Positions 7,789 through 15,245 of a stretch of 64,000 nucleotides of DNA are shown one piece after another. The stretch's first letter is position 1, and every line of letters starts with the position of its first letter. A program made the translations under genes and the position numbers. Source of the stretch: Beijerinckiaceae bacterium (lineage in GTDB: Bacteria; Pseudomonadota; Alphaproteobacteria; Rhizobiales; Beijerinckiaceae); assembly GCA_019745195.1 (NCBI GenBank), contig JAIETL010000003.1, positions 62,001 through 126,000 of the forward strand, written 5' to 3'. Under the pieces are notes generated by a model that was not told the DNA's origin, did not search any database, and worked only from the letters and a program-made list of their open reading frames with translations.

Positions 7789-8651
7789 TCGATGAACTTG
7801 GTGAACTCGGTGATGCCGATCGTGGCGTAGATCGCGCGGACATAGTCGTAGTCGGTGTCCTTGACCTCGGGCAGGAAGACGCCGCCGAGGAACTTGCGGT
7901 TGTCGTCGGTGCCGGTGGTGACGGCCTTCATCAGCTCCGCGCCGTGGTCGAGGAAGACCTTGCGGATCTTCGCGACGGTTTCGGGCTTCACCTTGGGACT
8001 GGCGATCATCACGTCATTGGGCAGGTCCCGACCGCGCGCCACGACGGCGAAGCCCGTCTTCGTGTCGCTTTCGCGGATGCGCTGGAGATGGGTCAGGTTA
8101 AGGCCGATGGCGGCGATGTCGCCGCGCTTCAACGCCTCGACGGCGACGTTGCGCTTCACGAAGACCGGCTTGTAGTCGACATTGTATTTCAGGCCGAAAT
8201 CGGCGAGCGCCTGCGCCGGGCCCAGATGCTGCGAGGTCGAGCCGATCTCGCCGAAGGAGATCGTCTTGCCCTTGAGATCGGCGACCGACTTGATCGGCCC
8301 GCTGGCGAGCACCGCCACCTGGCTGAAATAGTCCGGACGCTGCCAGCCGACGACCGGAACCGCCTGTGTGCGGGCCTTGAACACGACATATTCGGCCGGG
8401 CCGGTCAGCACGAAATCGAGCTGGCCGGCCGACATCGCCTCCACGGCGGCGGTGCGGCCCGAGACCGCGAAGAACTGTACCTTGAGGTCGGTCAGCTTCT
8501 CGAAGGCGGCCTTGAACGGGCCAAATTCGCGCTGCAGCGATTCCGCGCCGTCGATATCGGTCACGGCGAAGCGGATCGTCTCCTGCGCCTGCGACGGGGC
8601 AGCGAGGGCAAGCGTCGCGCCAAACAGCGCCAGGGCCAGCGGCTTGAACAT
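7785..8651 (-). CDS. phnD: Phosphonate/phosphate-ester ABC transporter, periplasmic binding protein
   Basis: 288 residues with a Sec signal peptide (cleavage after SQA, about residue 22). The mature part is a PhnD-like type II binding protein: SAGQLDFVLTGPAEYVV, DLKGKTISFGEIGSTSQHLGP and GLNLTHLQRI correspond to the ligand-binding loops of the family. GGGAGGACGACC precedes the ATG. It is first in the phnDCE operon and faces phnM across a 144-base intergenic region with a candidate Pho box. Exact ligand unknown. Confidence 0.9.
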   Translation of the reverse strand: MFKPLALALFGATLALAAPSQAQETIRFAVTDIDGAESLQREFGPFKAAFEKLTDLKVQFFAVSGRTAAVEAMSAGQLDFVLTGPAEYVVFKARTQAVPVVGWQRPDYFSQVAVLASGPIKSVADLKGKTISFGEIGSTSQHLGPAQALADFGLKYNVDYKPVFVKRNVAVEALKRGDIAAIGLNLTHLQRIRESDTKTGFAVVARGRDLPNDVMIASPKVKPETVAKIRKVFLDHGAELMKAVTTGTDDNRKFLGGVFLPEVKDTDYDYVRAIYATIGITEFTKFIE

Positions 8652-8738
8652 GGTCGTCCTCCCTTTGTGGATCAGGAGGCGCTAGAGAGCCTGCGCGACG
8701 ACGCGGTGACGGCCGCGCGACGGTTCGATGACGTTCAT

Positions 8739-8760
8739 CGTCATCACCCTGTCATGCTGG
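8739..8760. promoter_or_regulatory. Candidate PhoB (Pho) box between phnD and phnM
   Basis: Two GTCAT blocks start at 8740 and 8751, exactly 11 bases apart (CGTCATCACCC then TGTCATGCTGG), which is the spacing of Pho-box direct repeats. The position between divergent phosphonate genes fits control by phosphate starvation. The repeat is short, so this is a suggestion from pattern and context only. Confidence 0.45.
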
Positions 8761-8795
8761 CTCGACATGGCGCACGTCCCTGGCACGACAGACGA

Positions 8796-9953
8796 ATGGA
8801 GCCGCGCGTGGCGATCCTGATCCGGAACGGAGAGGCGCTTTTGCCCGAGGCGCTTGCGCGCGCCGATATCGCAATCGCAGACGGCGTCGTCGCCGCGTTC
8901 GACGCCACGCCGGACGGCAGCTCGCTCCGGCTGGACGCCACTGGCCTGCTCGTCCTGCCCGGTCTCGTCGATATTCATGGCGACGCCTTCGAGCGTCACA
9001 TCATGCCTAGGCCCAAAGTGTCCTTCGACATCGAGCTGGCGCTGCGCGACGCCGACCGGGCTCTGCTGGCCAGCGGCATCACGACCGCCTTCCACGGCGT
9101 CACCTGGTCGTGGGAGCCCGGCCTGCGCGGGGCCGAAAACGCCCGCGCGCTGCTTGCCGCAATCGAGCGGCTGGCGCCGGAACTGGGCGCGGACACGCGC
9201 TTTCATCTACGCCACGAGACCTTCAATCTCGATGCCGAGCCGGACATCCTCGACTGGCTGGCGCAGGGCCGGGTCGGCGTGCTCGCCTTCAACGACCATA
9301 CCGAGGGTACGCTCAAGACCCGCCACCGGCCCGACAAGGTCGGCAAGATGGTCGAGCGTTCGGGCCTGAGCGCCGAGGGTTTCGCCGAGCTGGTCGAGCG
9401 CGTCTATGCGCGCAAATCCGAAGTTCCCGCTTCGCTGGAGCGGCTGGCGGCGGCCGCGCGCGCGGCGGGCGTGCCGATGCTCTCCCATGACGACATGACG
9501 CCCGACATGCGGCGCTGGTTCAGGGGGCTTGGCGTCACTGTCGCCGAATTCCCGATCGACGAGGCCACCGCGCGCGAGGCCGCCGCCCATGGCGAGCCGA
9601 TCGTGTTCGGCGCGCCCAACGTCGTACGCGGCGGCTCGCATACCGGCTGCCCCTCGGCCGAGGAGATGGTGCGCGAAGGACTCTGCACAATCCTTGCGTC
9701 GGATTACTATTATCCCGCGCTGGCGCTCGCGCCCTTCCTGCTGGCCCGGCGCGGCGCGGCGTCCTTCGCCGAGGCCTGGCGGCTGGTCTCGCAGGGGCCC
9801 GCCGAGGCGCTTGGCTTGAACGATCGCGGCGTCATCGCGCCCGGCAAGCGCGCCGACATCGTGCTGGTCGAGGATGCCCTCCAGCCGCGTGTCGTCGCCA
9901 CTATCGCCGCCGGCAGGCTCGTCCATCTCGCCGACCAGCGCATCCTGGGGTGA
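8796..9953 (+). CDS. phnM: Alpha-D-ribose 1-methylphosphonate 5-triphosphate diphosphatase
   Basis: 385 residues of the PhnM branch of the amidohydrolase superfamily. Metal and substrate motifs visible are VDIHGDAFERH, FNDHTEGTLKTRHR, LSHDDMTPDM and SDYYYPALALAPF. PhnM removes pyrophosphate from the triphosphate intermediate of the C-P lyase pathway in the cytoplasm. It is divergent from phnDCE. The other C-P lyase genes are not in the window, so they are elsewhere or this enzyme has another role. ATG 8796 is favoured; an in-frame ATG at 8754 would add 14 residues and overlap the Pho-box candidate. Confidence 0.9.
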   Translation: MEPRVAILIRNGEALLPEALARADIAIADGVVAAFDATPDGSSLRLDATGLLVLPGLVDIHGDAFERHIMPRPKVSFDIELALRDADRALLASGITTAFHGVTWSWEPGLRGAENARALLAAIERLAPELGADTRFHLRHETFNLDAEPDILDWLAQGRVGVLAFNDHTEGTLKTRHRPDKVGKMVERSGLSAEGFAELVERVYARKSEVPASLERLAAAARAAGVPMLSHDDMTPDMRRWFRGLGVTVAEFPIDEATAREAAAHGEPIVFGAPNVVRGGSHTGCPSAEEMVREGLCTILASDYYYPALALAPFLLARRGAASFAEAWRLVSQGPAEALGLNDRGVIAPGKRADIVLVEDALQPRVVATIAAGRLVHLADQRILG

Positions 9954-10012
9954 AGCTGGAACCTGCGCCCGCCATTCGCGTCTAGCCATCGACGACGATG
10001 GCGAGGTGCGTG

Positions 10013-11038
10013 ATGGCCAAGACGGTGACGGCAAAGACTGAAGCGAAGTCGGCGACGCGGCTTAAGCGCACGAAACCGGGCGATCTTTCGATCAGGCGCG
10101 AAGCGCGCGGCAAGGGTTTCCGCTATGTCGACGGCGAGGGAGCGCCGGTTCGCGACGAGGCGACGCTCGCCCGCATCCGCTCGCTCGCCATCCCGCCGGC
10201 CTATCGCGACGTTCGCATCGCTGCGGCGCCGAACGGCCATCTGCAGGCAGTCGGCCATGACGAGGCGGGGCGGGTGCAGCACCGCTATCATCCCGACTGG
10301 GAGAAGGTTCGAGAAAAGCGCAAGCTGGTCCGGCTCGGACGGTTGATCGCCGCGTTGCCGAAGCTCAGGGAGGCGGTCGCGTGCGACCTGAAGGGTCGGA
10401 CACTCACACGCGACAGGGCGCTCGCCTGCGCGGTCGCGCTGATCGACCGCTGCCATATCCGGGTCGGCAACGAGACCTATGCGAAAGAGAACGGCAGTTA
10501 CGGCGCATCCACGCTGCTGAAGCGGCATGTCACCGTCACGGGTTCGACCGTCTCGCTCGCCTTTCGCGGCAAGAGCGGCAAGGAGATCGCCTGCGAGACG
10601 AAAGACCCCGTCCTAGCGCGAACCATCACGCTGCTGAAGGAACTGCCCGGCCGCAGGCTGTTCCAGCACCGCCGCGAGGACGGCACGGTCGCGGTCCTGC
10701 GCGCAGCCGAGATCAACGCCTATATCGGCCGCTGCGCCGGCCTGCCCGTCACCGCCAAGGACCTTCGCATGCTGGCGGCGAATGCGGCCGCTGCCGAACT
10801 GCTGCTCGCCGGCGAGATCGTCGCCAGCGAGACTGGCCGCAAGCGCCAGCTCGCCGACATCATGCGCGCCATCTCGCAGCGGCTGGTGAATACGCCGGCC
10901 GTCGTGCGCAAGAGCTATGTCCATGCCATCGTCGTCTCGTCCTACGCCAGCGGCAGGCTCAAGCGCTGCTTCGAGAAGGCCCGCGCTCGGGGAAACTGCT
11001 CGCGCATCGAACGCACGCTCGGTCTGCTGACGGCGTAG
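10013..11038 (+). CDS. DNA topoisomerase IB (poxvirus-like)
   Basis: 341 residues with the bacterial/poxviral type IB topoisomerase layout: an N-terminal DNA-binding domain (PGDLSIRREARGKGFRY ... IPPAYRDVRIA) and a C-terminal catalytic domain. The catalytic tyrosine is in VVRKSYVHAIV; the active-site Arg/Lys region includes HIRVGNETYAKENGSYGASTL and a His in RRLFQHRRED. It relaxes supercoils by a transient 3'-phosphotyrosyl link. ATG 10013 has GAGG upstream; ATG 9998 would add five residues. It stands alone after phnM. Confidence 0.88.
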   Translation: MAKTVTAKTEAKSATRLKRTKPGDLSIRREARGKGFRYVDGEGAPVRDEATLARIRSLAIPPAYRDVRIAAAPNGHLQAVGHDEAGRVQHRYHPDWEKVREKRKLVRLGRLIAALPKLREAVACDLKGRTLTRDRALACAVALIDRCHIRVGNETYAKENGSYGASTLLKRHVTVTGSTVSLAFRGKSGKEIACETKDPVLARTITLLKELPGRRLFQHRREDGTVAVLRAAEINAYIGRCAGLPVTAKDLRMLAANAAAAELLLAGEIVASETGRKRQLADIMRAISQRLVNTPAVVRKSYVHAIVVSSYASGRLKRCFEKARARGNCSRIERTLGLLTA

Positions 11039-11099
11039 CGATGGCCCACCATCTCGATCACGTTCTCGGGAACGGCCGGAGCGGATGGGACAATGCCGG

Positions 11100-11438
11100 T
11101 CAAGCCGCGCGCTCGCTGATGGGGGCGCTGTCGATCGCACGGCCGTCGACGCTGTCTATGCAGTTCAGGTTGATGTAGATCACGCCCTCAGCGACATGTT
11201 CGGAATAGGGCTGCACCCCGCAGGTCTTGCAAAAACGATGCACGACTGCATGGCCGTCGAAATGATAGGCCGTGCTCGCCTCCGGCGCTGTCAGCAGCGT
11301 GAAGCGTTCCGTCGATACCGCGCTGAGCCGTACGCCCTTGCGGGCGCACAGCGAGCAGTCGCGGGACATGGCTGTCTTTACCGCGCCCTCGAGAGCGAAG
11401 GCGACGCGGCCGCAATGGCAGCTTCCATGGTAGATCAT
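11100..11438 (-). CDS. GFA-family (glutathione-dependent formaldehyde-activating-like) zinc protein
   Basis: 112 residues. Zinc-binding cysteines appear in SCHCGRVAF, DCSLCARKG and FCKTCGVQPYSEH, the pattern of the GFA/CENP-V fold. The true biochemical role of most members is unknown; the family name should not be taken as proof of formaldehyde activation. MIYHGSCHCG is taken as the start because the frame upstream runs into the next gene. It lies 11 bases downstream of an AHSA1 gene on the same strand and probably shares its transcript. Confidence 0.82.
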   Translation of the reverse strand: MIYHGSCHCGRVAFALEGAVKTAMSRDCSLCARKGVRLSAVSTERFTLLTAPEASTAYHFDGHAVVHRFCKTCGVQPYSEHVAEGVIYINLNCIDSVDGRAIDSAPISERAA

Positions 11439-11449
11439 ACCGGCCTGCG

Positions 11450-11923
11450 TCAGAGTTTCGCCGCCAGCGCGGCGAGTTGGTCGGCGCACTGGCCCCAACC
11501 CTCATGGAAGCCCATTTTCTCATGCGCCTCGCGATCCTCGGCGCTCCAGTGGCGCGCGCGGGCGGTGTAGCGCGTCTTGCCGCCTTCGTCGGTGAAGGTC
11601 ACGATCGCCGTCATGAAGGGTTTCTCCGACGGAACCCAGGCGCTGGTATAGGCGTCGGTCGTGACCAGCTTCTCGTCCTGGACGACCTCGAGATAGACGC
11701 CGGGCAGTGGCATATCCTCGCCGTCGGGGGAGCGCATCGTGATCATGCTCGTACCGCCCGGCCGCACGTCGAGCTCGGCATGCGTGATCGTGTAGGGCAG
11801 CGGCGCGAACCACTGCTTCAGCAGCTCCGGCTCGGTCCAGCAGCGAAACAGGGTGCGGCGCGGGGCGTCGATCAGGCGCGTCAGGACCAGTTCGTGCTCG
11901 GCGCCGGGTGTTGTCGTCGTCAT
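11450..11923 (-). CDS. SRPBCC/AHSA1-family protein
   Basis: 157 residues with the START-like fold signature of the AHSA1 family: RLIDAPRRTLFRCWTEPELLKQWF at the N-terminus, GEDMPLPGVYLEVVQDEKLV in the middle and HEGWGQCADQLAALAA at the end. These proteins bind small hydrophobic ligands or act as stress-related factors; the ligand cannot be inferred. ATG 11923 is chosen because residues before it are polar and non-homologous in appearance. It is divergent from the SDR gene across 167 bases. Confidence 0.82.
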   Translation of the reverse strand: MTTTTPGAEHELVLTRLIDAPRRTLFRCWTEPELLKQWFAPLPYTITHAELDVRPGGTSMITMRSPDGEDMPLPGVYLEVVQDEKLVTTDAYTSAWVPSEKPFMTAIVTFTDEGGKTRYTARARHWSAEDREAHEKMGFHEGWGQCADQLAALAAKL

Positions 11924-12090
11924 GGGCAGGCACTCTTTTGCGTTGGTGGTTCGATTGTTTGCGAACCAGCCCTTGATCGGCCTCCTGGTCGTCTGTTGCA
12001 ATTACCTGCCAGACAATCGAGCCATCGGCGTCGCCATGCGACGCTGCGGGATTCGCAGGCATCGTCGCATGGCGCGGGAAAGCGATCGAG

Positions 12091-12855
12091 ATGACGCAGA
12101 CGACCAATGGCAGTCCGGCGCGCCGCCGCGTCCTCGTGACGGGGGCCAGCCGCGGGCTGGGTCTTGCGATCGCGCATGGCTTCGCCGGCCAGGGCGCGGC
12201 GCTCGCCGTGAACGGCCGCGACGGGGCGGCGCTGGAGGCGGTCGCGGCGAGCCTGCGTGCCGGCGATACGCCGGTCGTGCTCGCCCCGGGCGATGTCGCG
12301 CGCGACGCGCCGGCGATCATCGCGGCGGCGCGGGCCGGGCTCGGCGGGCTGGATGTCGTCGTCCATGCGGCCGCGCTGCGCGACCGCCGCCCCACCGCCG
12401 AACTCGACGCGGATGCGTTCTCGGCGCTGCTCGACGCCAATCTGACGGGGGCCTACGCCATCGGCCGCGCGGCGATGCCGCATCTGGCTGCCTCGCAAGC
12501 GGGCCGCCTCGTCTTCGTCACCTCGATCGCGGCCATGGTGGCCCGCGCCGGCGACCCCGCCTATGCGGCGGCCAAGGGCGGGCTTGCGGCCCTGACGCGG
12601 TCGCTCGCCGTCGAGTTCGGCTCGGACAGGCTGACCGTGAACGCGGTCGCGCCCGGCTTCTTCGCGACGGAGACCAACCGGGGTCTCGCGGCCGACCCCG
12701 CGATCACGCGGTTCATCGACATGCGGGTGCCGCTGCGGCGCTGGGGCCGGCCGGAAGAAATCGCGCCCGCCGTCCTGTTTCTGGCGTCCGCGGAGGCGAG
12801 CTACGTCAATGGCGTCACCCTCACCGTCGATGGCGGCCTCAGCGCGCGGATGTGA
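12091..12855 (+). CDS. SDR-family NAD(P)-dependent oxidoreductase
   Basis: 254 residues of the classical short-chain dehydrogenase family. The cofactor motif TGASRGLG is at residues 17-24, NAG is replaced by HAA (VVHAAALRDRRP), the catalytic Ser is in VFVTSIAA, and the Tyr-Lys pair is in YAAAKGG. The C-terminus VPLRRWGRPEEIAPAVLFLAS...GVTLTVDGG is typical of the gluconate 5-dehydrogenase/3-oxoacyl reductase-like branch. The substrate is not predictable. It converges on an XRE regulator gene 9 bases away. Confidence 0.88.
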   Translation: MTQTTNGSPARRRVLVTGASRGLGLAIAHGFAGQGAALAVNGRDGAALEAVAASLRAGDTPVVLAPGDVARDAPAIIAAARAGLGGLDVVVHAAALRDRRPTAELDADAFSALLDANLTGAYAIGRAAMPHLAASQAGRLVFVTSIAAMVARAGDPAYAAAKGGLAALTRSLAVEFGSDRLTVNAVAPGFFATETNRGLAADPAITRFIDMRVPLRRWGRPEEIAPAVLFLASAEASYVNGVTLTVDGGLSARM

Positions 12856-12864
12856 GCGCCGGAC

Positions 12865-13692
12865 TCAGCCGGGCGTCGGCTTGAGCCGCATGATCTCGCG
12901 CGTCGCCTCGTCGCTCGCGTACCAGAGCCCGGTCCTGAGCGAGCCGGGCGTGACGTCCTGCGGCAGCACGAACACGCTCTGCACGGTGAAGAACGACAGG
13001 ACGCCGACCGGCGTGTCGAAGACGAGGGTGAGGCCTGGCTCGTGCGGCTCGGGCAGCGGTTCGCGCGCATCCGCGCCATAGCGCAGCCGCAGCGCCTGTT
13101 CGACGCGGTCGATGCGCGGCCTCAGCGCCGGCCTTGTCCATTGCTCGATGCGGAGTTGATTCAGCAGCGCGCCGCCGACGCGCCAGGGATCGCGCATCCG
13201 CGAGAGCAGCCCGCCCTCATGGCCAAGACCCGCCAGCATGTCCCAGCTGCGCGCGATATCGGGCACACCCGCCAGGAATTCGCGCATCACCATGGCGAAG
13301 AGCCATTGCCCGCTCGGGCTGAGCGAGACCATCCGCCAGTCGGCTCCGAAGACCATGCCCGGCAGCGGCTCGTGGGCCGCGAGCACACGCTCGACCACGG
13401 CCGGCGTCCGGCGCACGGCGTCGTTGGCCGGGATCGGCTCCTCGCTTGTCACGGCGAAGCCCGCGCTGTGCAGCGCGGCGTTGCGGATCGAAAGCGGCGC
13501 GGCGGTCTCGCTCATCCAGTTCAGGATCAGGTCGCGGCTCGGGCGCGAACGTCCTGTCTCGACGGAGCTGACATGGCGCTGGGAGATGCCGAGCCGCAGC
13601 GCCAGATCGAGCTGCGACGCGCCGATGCTGGCGCGGGCGTCGCGAAGGACCTCGCCGATCGTCCGGCGCGGTTGCCGCATGGCGAGTTTCAT
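12865..13692 (-). CDS. XRE-family transcriptional regulator with MmyB-like ligand domain
   Basis: 275 residues. An N-terminal helix-turn-helix (about residues 11-65; ASQLDLALRLGISQRHVSSVETGRSRPS, of which QRHVSSVE is the recognition helix) is followed by a large domain like the MmyB-type putative ligand-binding region (LPGMVFGADWRMVSLSPSGQWLF ... RMRDPWRVGGALLNQL). Such regulators often control a neighbouring oxidoreductase gene; the convergent SDR gene is a possible target, by inference only. Divergent from the damaged Spy-like gene. Confidence 0.87.
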   Translation of the reverse strand: MKLAMRQPRRTIGEVLRDARASIGASQLDLALRLGISQRHVSSVETGRSRPSRDLILNWMSETAAPLSIRNAALHSAGFAVTSEEPIPANDAVRRTPAVVERVLAAHEPLPGMVFGADWRMVSLSPSGQWLFAMVMREFLAGVPDIARSWDMLAGLGHEGGLLSRMRDPWRVGGALLNQLRIEQWTRPALRPRIDRVEQALRLRYGADAREPLPEPHEPGLTLVFDTPVGVLSFFTVQSVFVLPQDVTPGSLRTGLWYASDEATREIMRLKPTPG

Positions 13693-13905
13693 GGCGCGCT
13701 CCCTGCAACCCGAGGGTGTGCGAGGATCATGGCCGCCATGCGGAAGCGCAAATCAAAAAATGTGACGGCATCGATAACGCCGCGCTGCATGCAGCAGTCC
13801 GGGCGATACCGACGGAAACCAAAAGGCCCGCCGCCAGACAAACGCAGGAAGCATGACGCGCCTAGGCTCCAGCCATCCGGAATGGCCCCAAGGAGCCATC
13901 ATGAA

Positions 13906-14510
13906 ATGGAGTTCGTCATGAAGCCGCCCCGTCTCGTGCTGCCGCTGCTGATGCTGGCGGTCCTGCCCGCCGCCAACATGATCGCCAGCGCATCCTCGGC
14001 GTCCGGCGAGCCGCCGAAGGCGCAGCTTGCCCAGCTCCGGGCCGTCGGAGCGGAACCGGCCCAGTTCGGCTTCGGTCCGCCCGGCCCAGGCGAGCAGGGC
14101 ATGCCCCATGGCCGGTCTTCGGTCCCCCATCGGGCCCCTTCGCCATGGGCGGGCCGGCCGGCATGCGCGCATCGCCCAAGGCGCTTTGCGAGGGGCGCAT
14201 TCATATCGAGGCCGGCATCCGCGCCCATTTGCGCAGCCGCCTGAAGCTCGACGCCAGCCAGCGCGAGGCCTGGACGAGGATGGAAGCGCTGGTCGAGCCG
14301 ATCGACCTGCGCGCCCGCGAACTCTGCGCCACGCTGCCCGCCGAAGCCGCGGCGCCGCCAGCCGCGCCCGACAAGCTCGCCTTCGCGGAAAGGCAGCTCG
14401 GATTGCGGCTTGAGATGATGAAGGCGCTGCAGACCCCGTTCCGCGAGTTCTACCAGACGCTGAGCGCCGAGCAGCGCGCCGTGCTCGACCGTCCGCCGAT
14501 GATGCGCTGA
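13906..14510 (+). pseudogene. Spy/CpxP (LTXXQ)-family periplasmic protein, frameshifted
   Basis: The 5' part encodes a Sec signal peptide (PRLVLPLLMLAVLPAANM) and a Pro/Gly-rich segment ending near MPHGR. The rest of the protein, with two LTxxQ-like motifs (LKLDASQREAW and TLSAEQRAVLD), continues only in another frame from about 14115 (VFGPPSGPFAMGG onward) to the stop at 14510. Loss of one base in CGGTCTTCGG around 14115-14120 would explain the break. As written, the first frame runs on to 14244 in nonsense. Intact family members are periplasmic envelope-stress chaperones. AAGGAG precedes the start; ATG 13918 is an alternative. A sequencing error is possible. Confidence 0.72.
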
Positions 14511-14564
14511 ACGCAACCGGTCGTCGCGGTGGCGACGGCCGTCATGCCGGCTGGCGGGGCACCG

Positions 14565-14695
14565 TCAGGGCGTCTTGCCGTCCTGGCCATACTGCTTCAG
14601 GAACGCGTCGCGGTGCTTGTCCTTGCGGGTCTCCATCAGCGCGACGGACGGGTGCGCCGCATAGCCTACGATCGCGGGGATGCCGGCGACCTGCA
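14565..14695 (-). pseudogene. C-terminal tail of an unidentified gene cut by the IS630 fragment
   Basis: The last 42 codons before the stop at 14565 look like a genuine protein end (AGIPAIVGYAAHPSVALM ... DAFLKQYGQDGK) and use the normal codon style. Upstream of 14696 the same frame becomes arginine-rich shadow sequence while the neighbouring frame carries IS630 transposase. The tail therefore seems to belong to another gene whose front was lost. I do not recognise the family. Confidence 0.45.
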
Positions 14696-15178
14696 GGCCG
14701 CGATCACCTCGCCGTCCTGCTTCGGATGCCGCAGCCGGGCGCTGATGTGGGAGAGGCCGAGAACCTTCAGCAGCTTGCCGATCGTGCGCTCGTGGTAGTC
14801 GACCCCGAAGCGCGCGGCCACGAGCGCCTTCAGATCGACCCGCCGCCAGCGCACGCCGCCATCGACCGCACGGTCGGGGCCGGTCTCCACGATCACCGCC
14901 AGTTCGGCCTGCTGGGCCGCCGTCAGCCGGCACGGCTTGTCGCGCGCCAGATCGTCCTTCAACCCTTCCAGGCCGCGCTCCTTGAACCGGTGAACCCAGT
15001 CGCGCAGCGTCTGGCGGTCCATCCCGCCGATCCGCGCCGCCTCCGTGCGGTTCATCCCGTCGAGCACCGCCGCCAGCGGCAAGAGCCGTCGGTTCTGGTT
15101 CGCGTGCTTCGAAGCCGCCGCGAGACGTCGCAACTCAAAAGCCGTCCACTCACCCGTGATCGCGATCGCCGTGGCCAT
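14666..15178 (-). mobile_element. IS630-family transposase, N-terminal fragment
   Basis: The frame encodes the N-terminal DNA-binding part of an IS630-type transposase: a helix-turn-helix region (MNRTEAARIGGMDRQTLRDW), HRFKERGLEGLKD, and a second winged-helix region (GVDYHERTIGKLLKVLGL) ending at HPKQD. After residue 161 (base 14696) the DDE catalytic domain is missing and nine unrelated codons lead to a stop. It is a dead remnant. The distal end lies near 15178-15240; clear terminal inverted repeats were not identified. Confidence 0.85.
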
Positions 15179-15245
15179 GGCAAAAGGTCAAGCGGTCAGC
15201 GTGTCAGTGCGTCAGCGCCTGTTCGTGTGATACTCGTGTGTATAC

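Noticed and set aside
10013..11038. Recombinase/integrase reading of the topoisomerase gene
   Set aside because: It has the catalytic Tyr motif KSYVH and the N-terminal domain of type IB topoisomerases, not integrase boxes.
14145..14510. Independent gene starting at ATG 14145
   Set aside because: It has no signal peptide or ribosome site of its own and is best explained as the second half of the frameshifted Spy-like gene.
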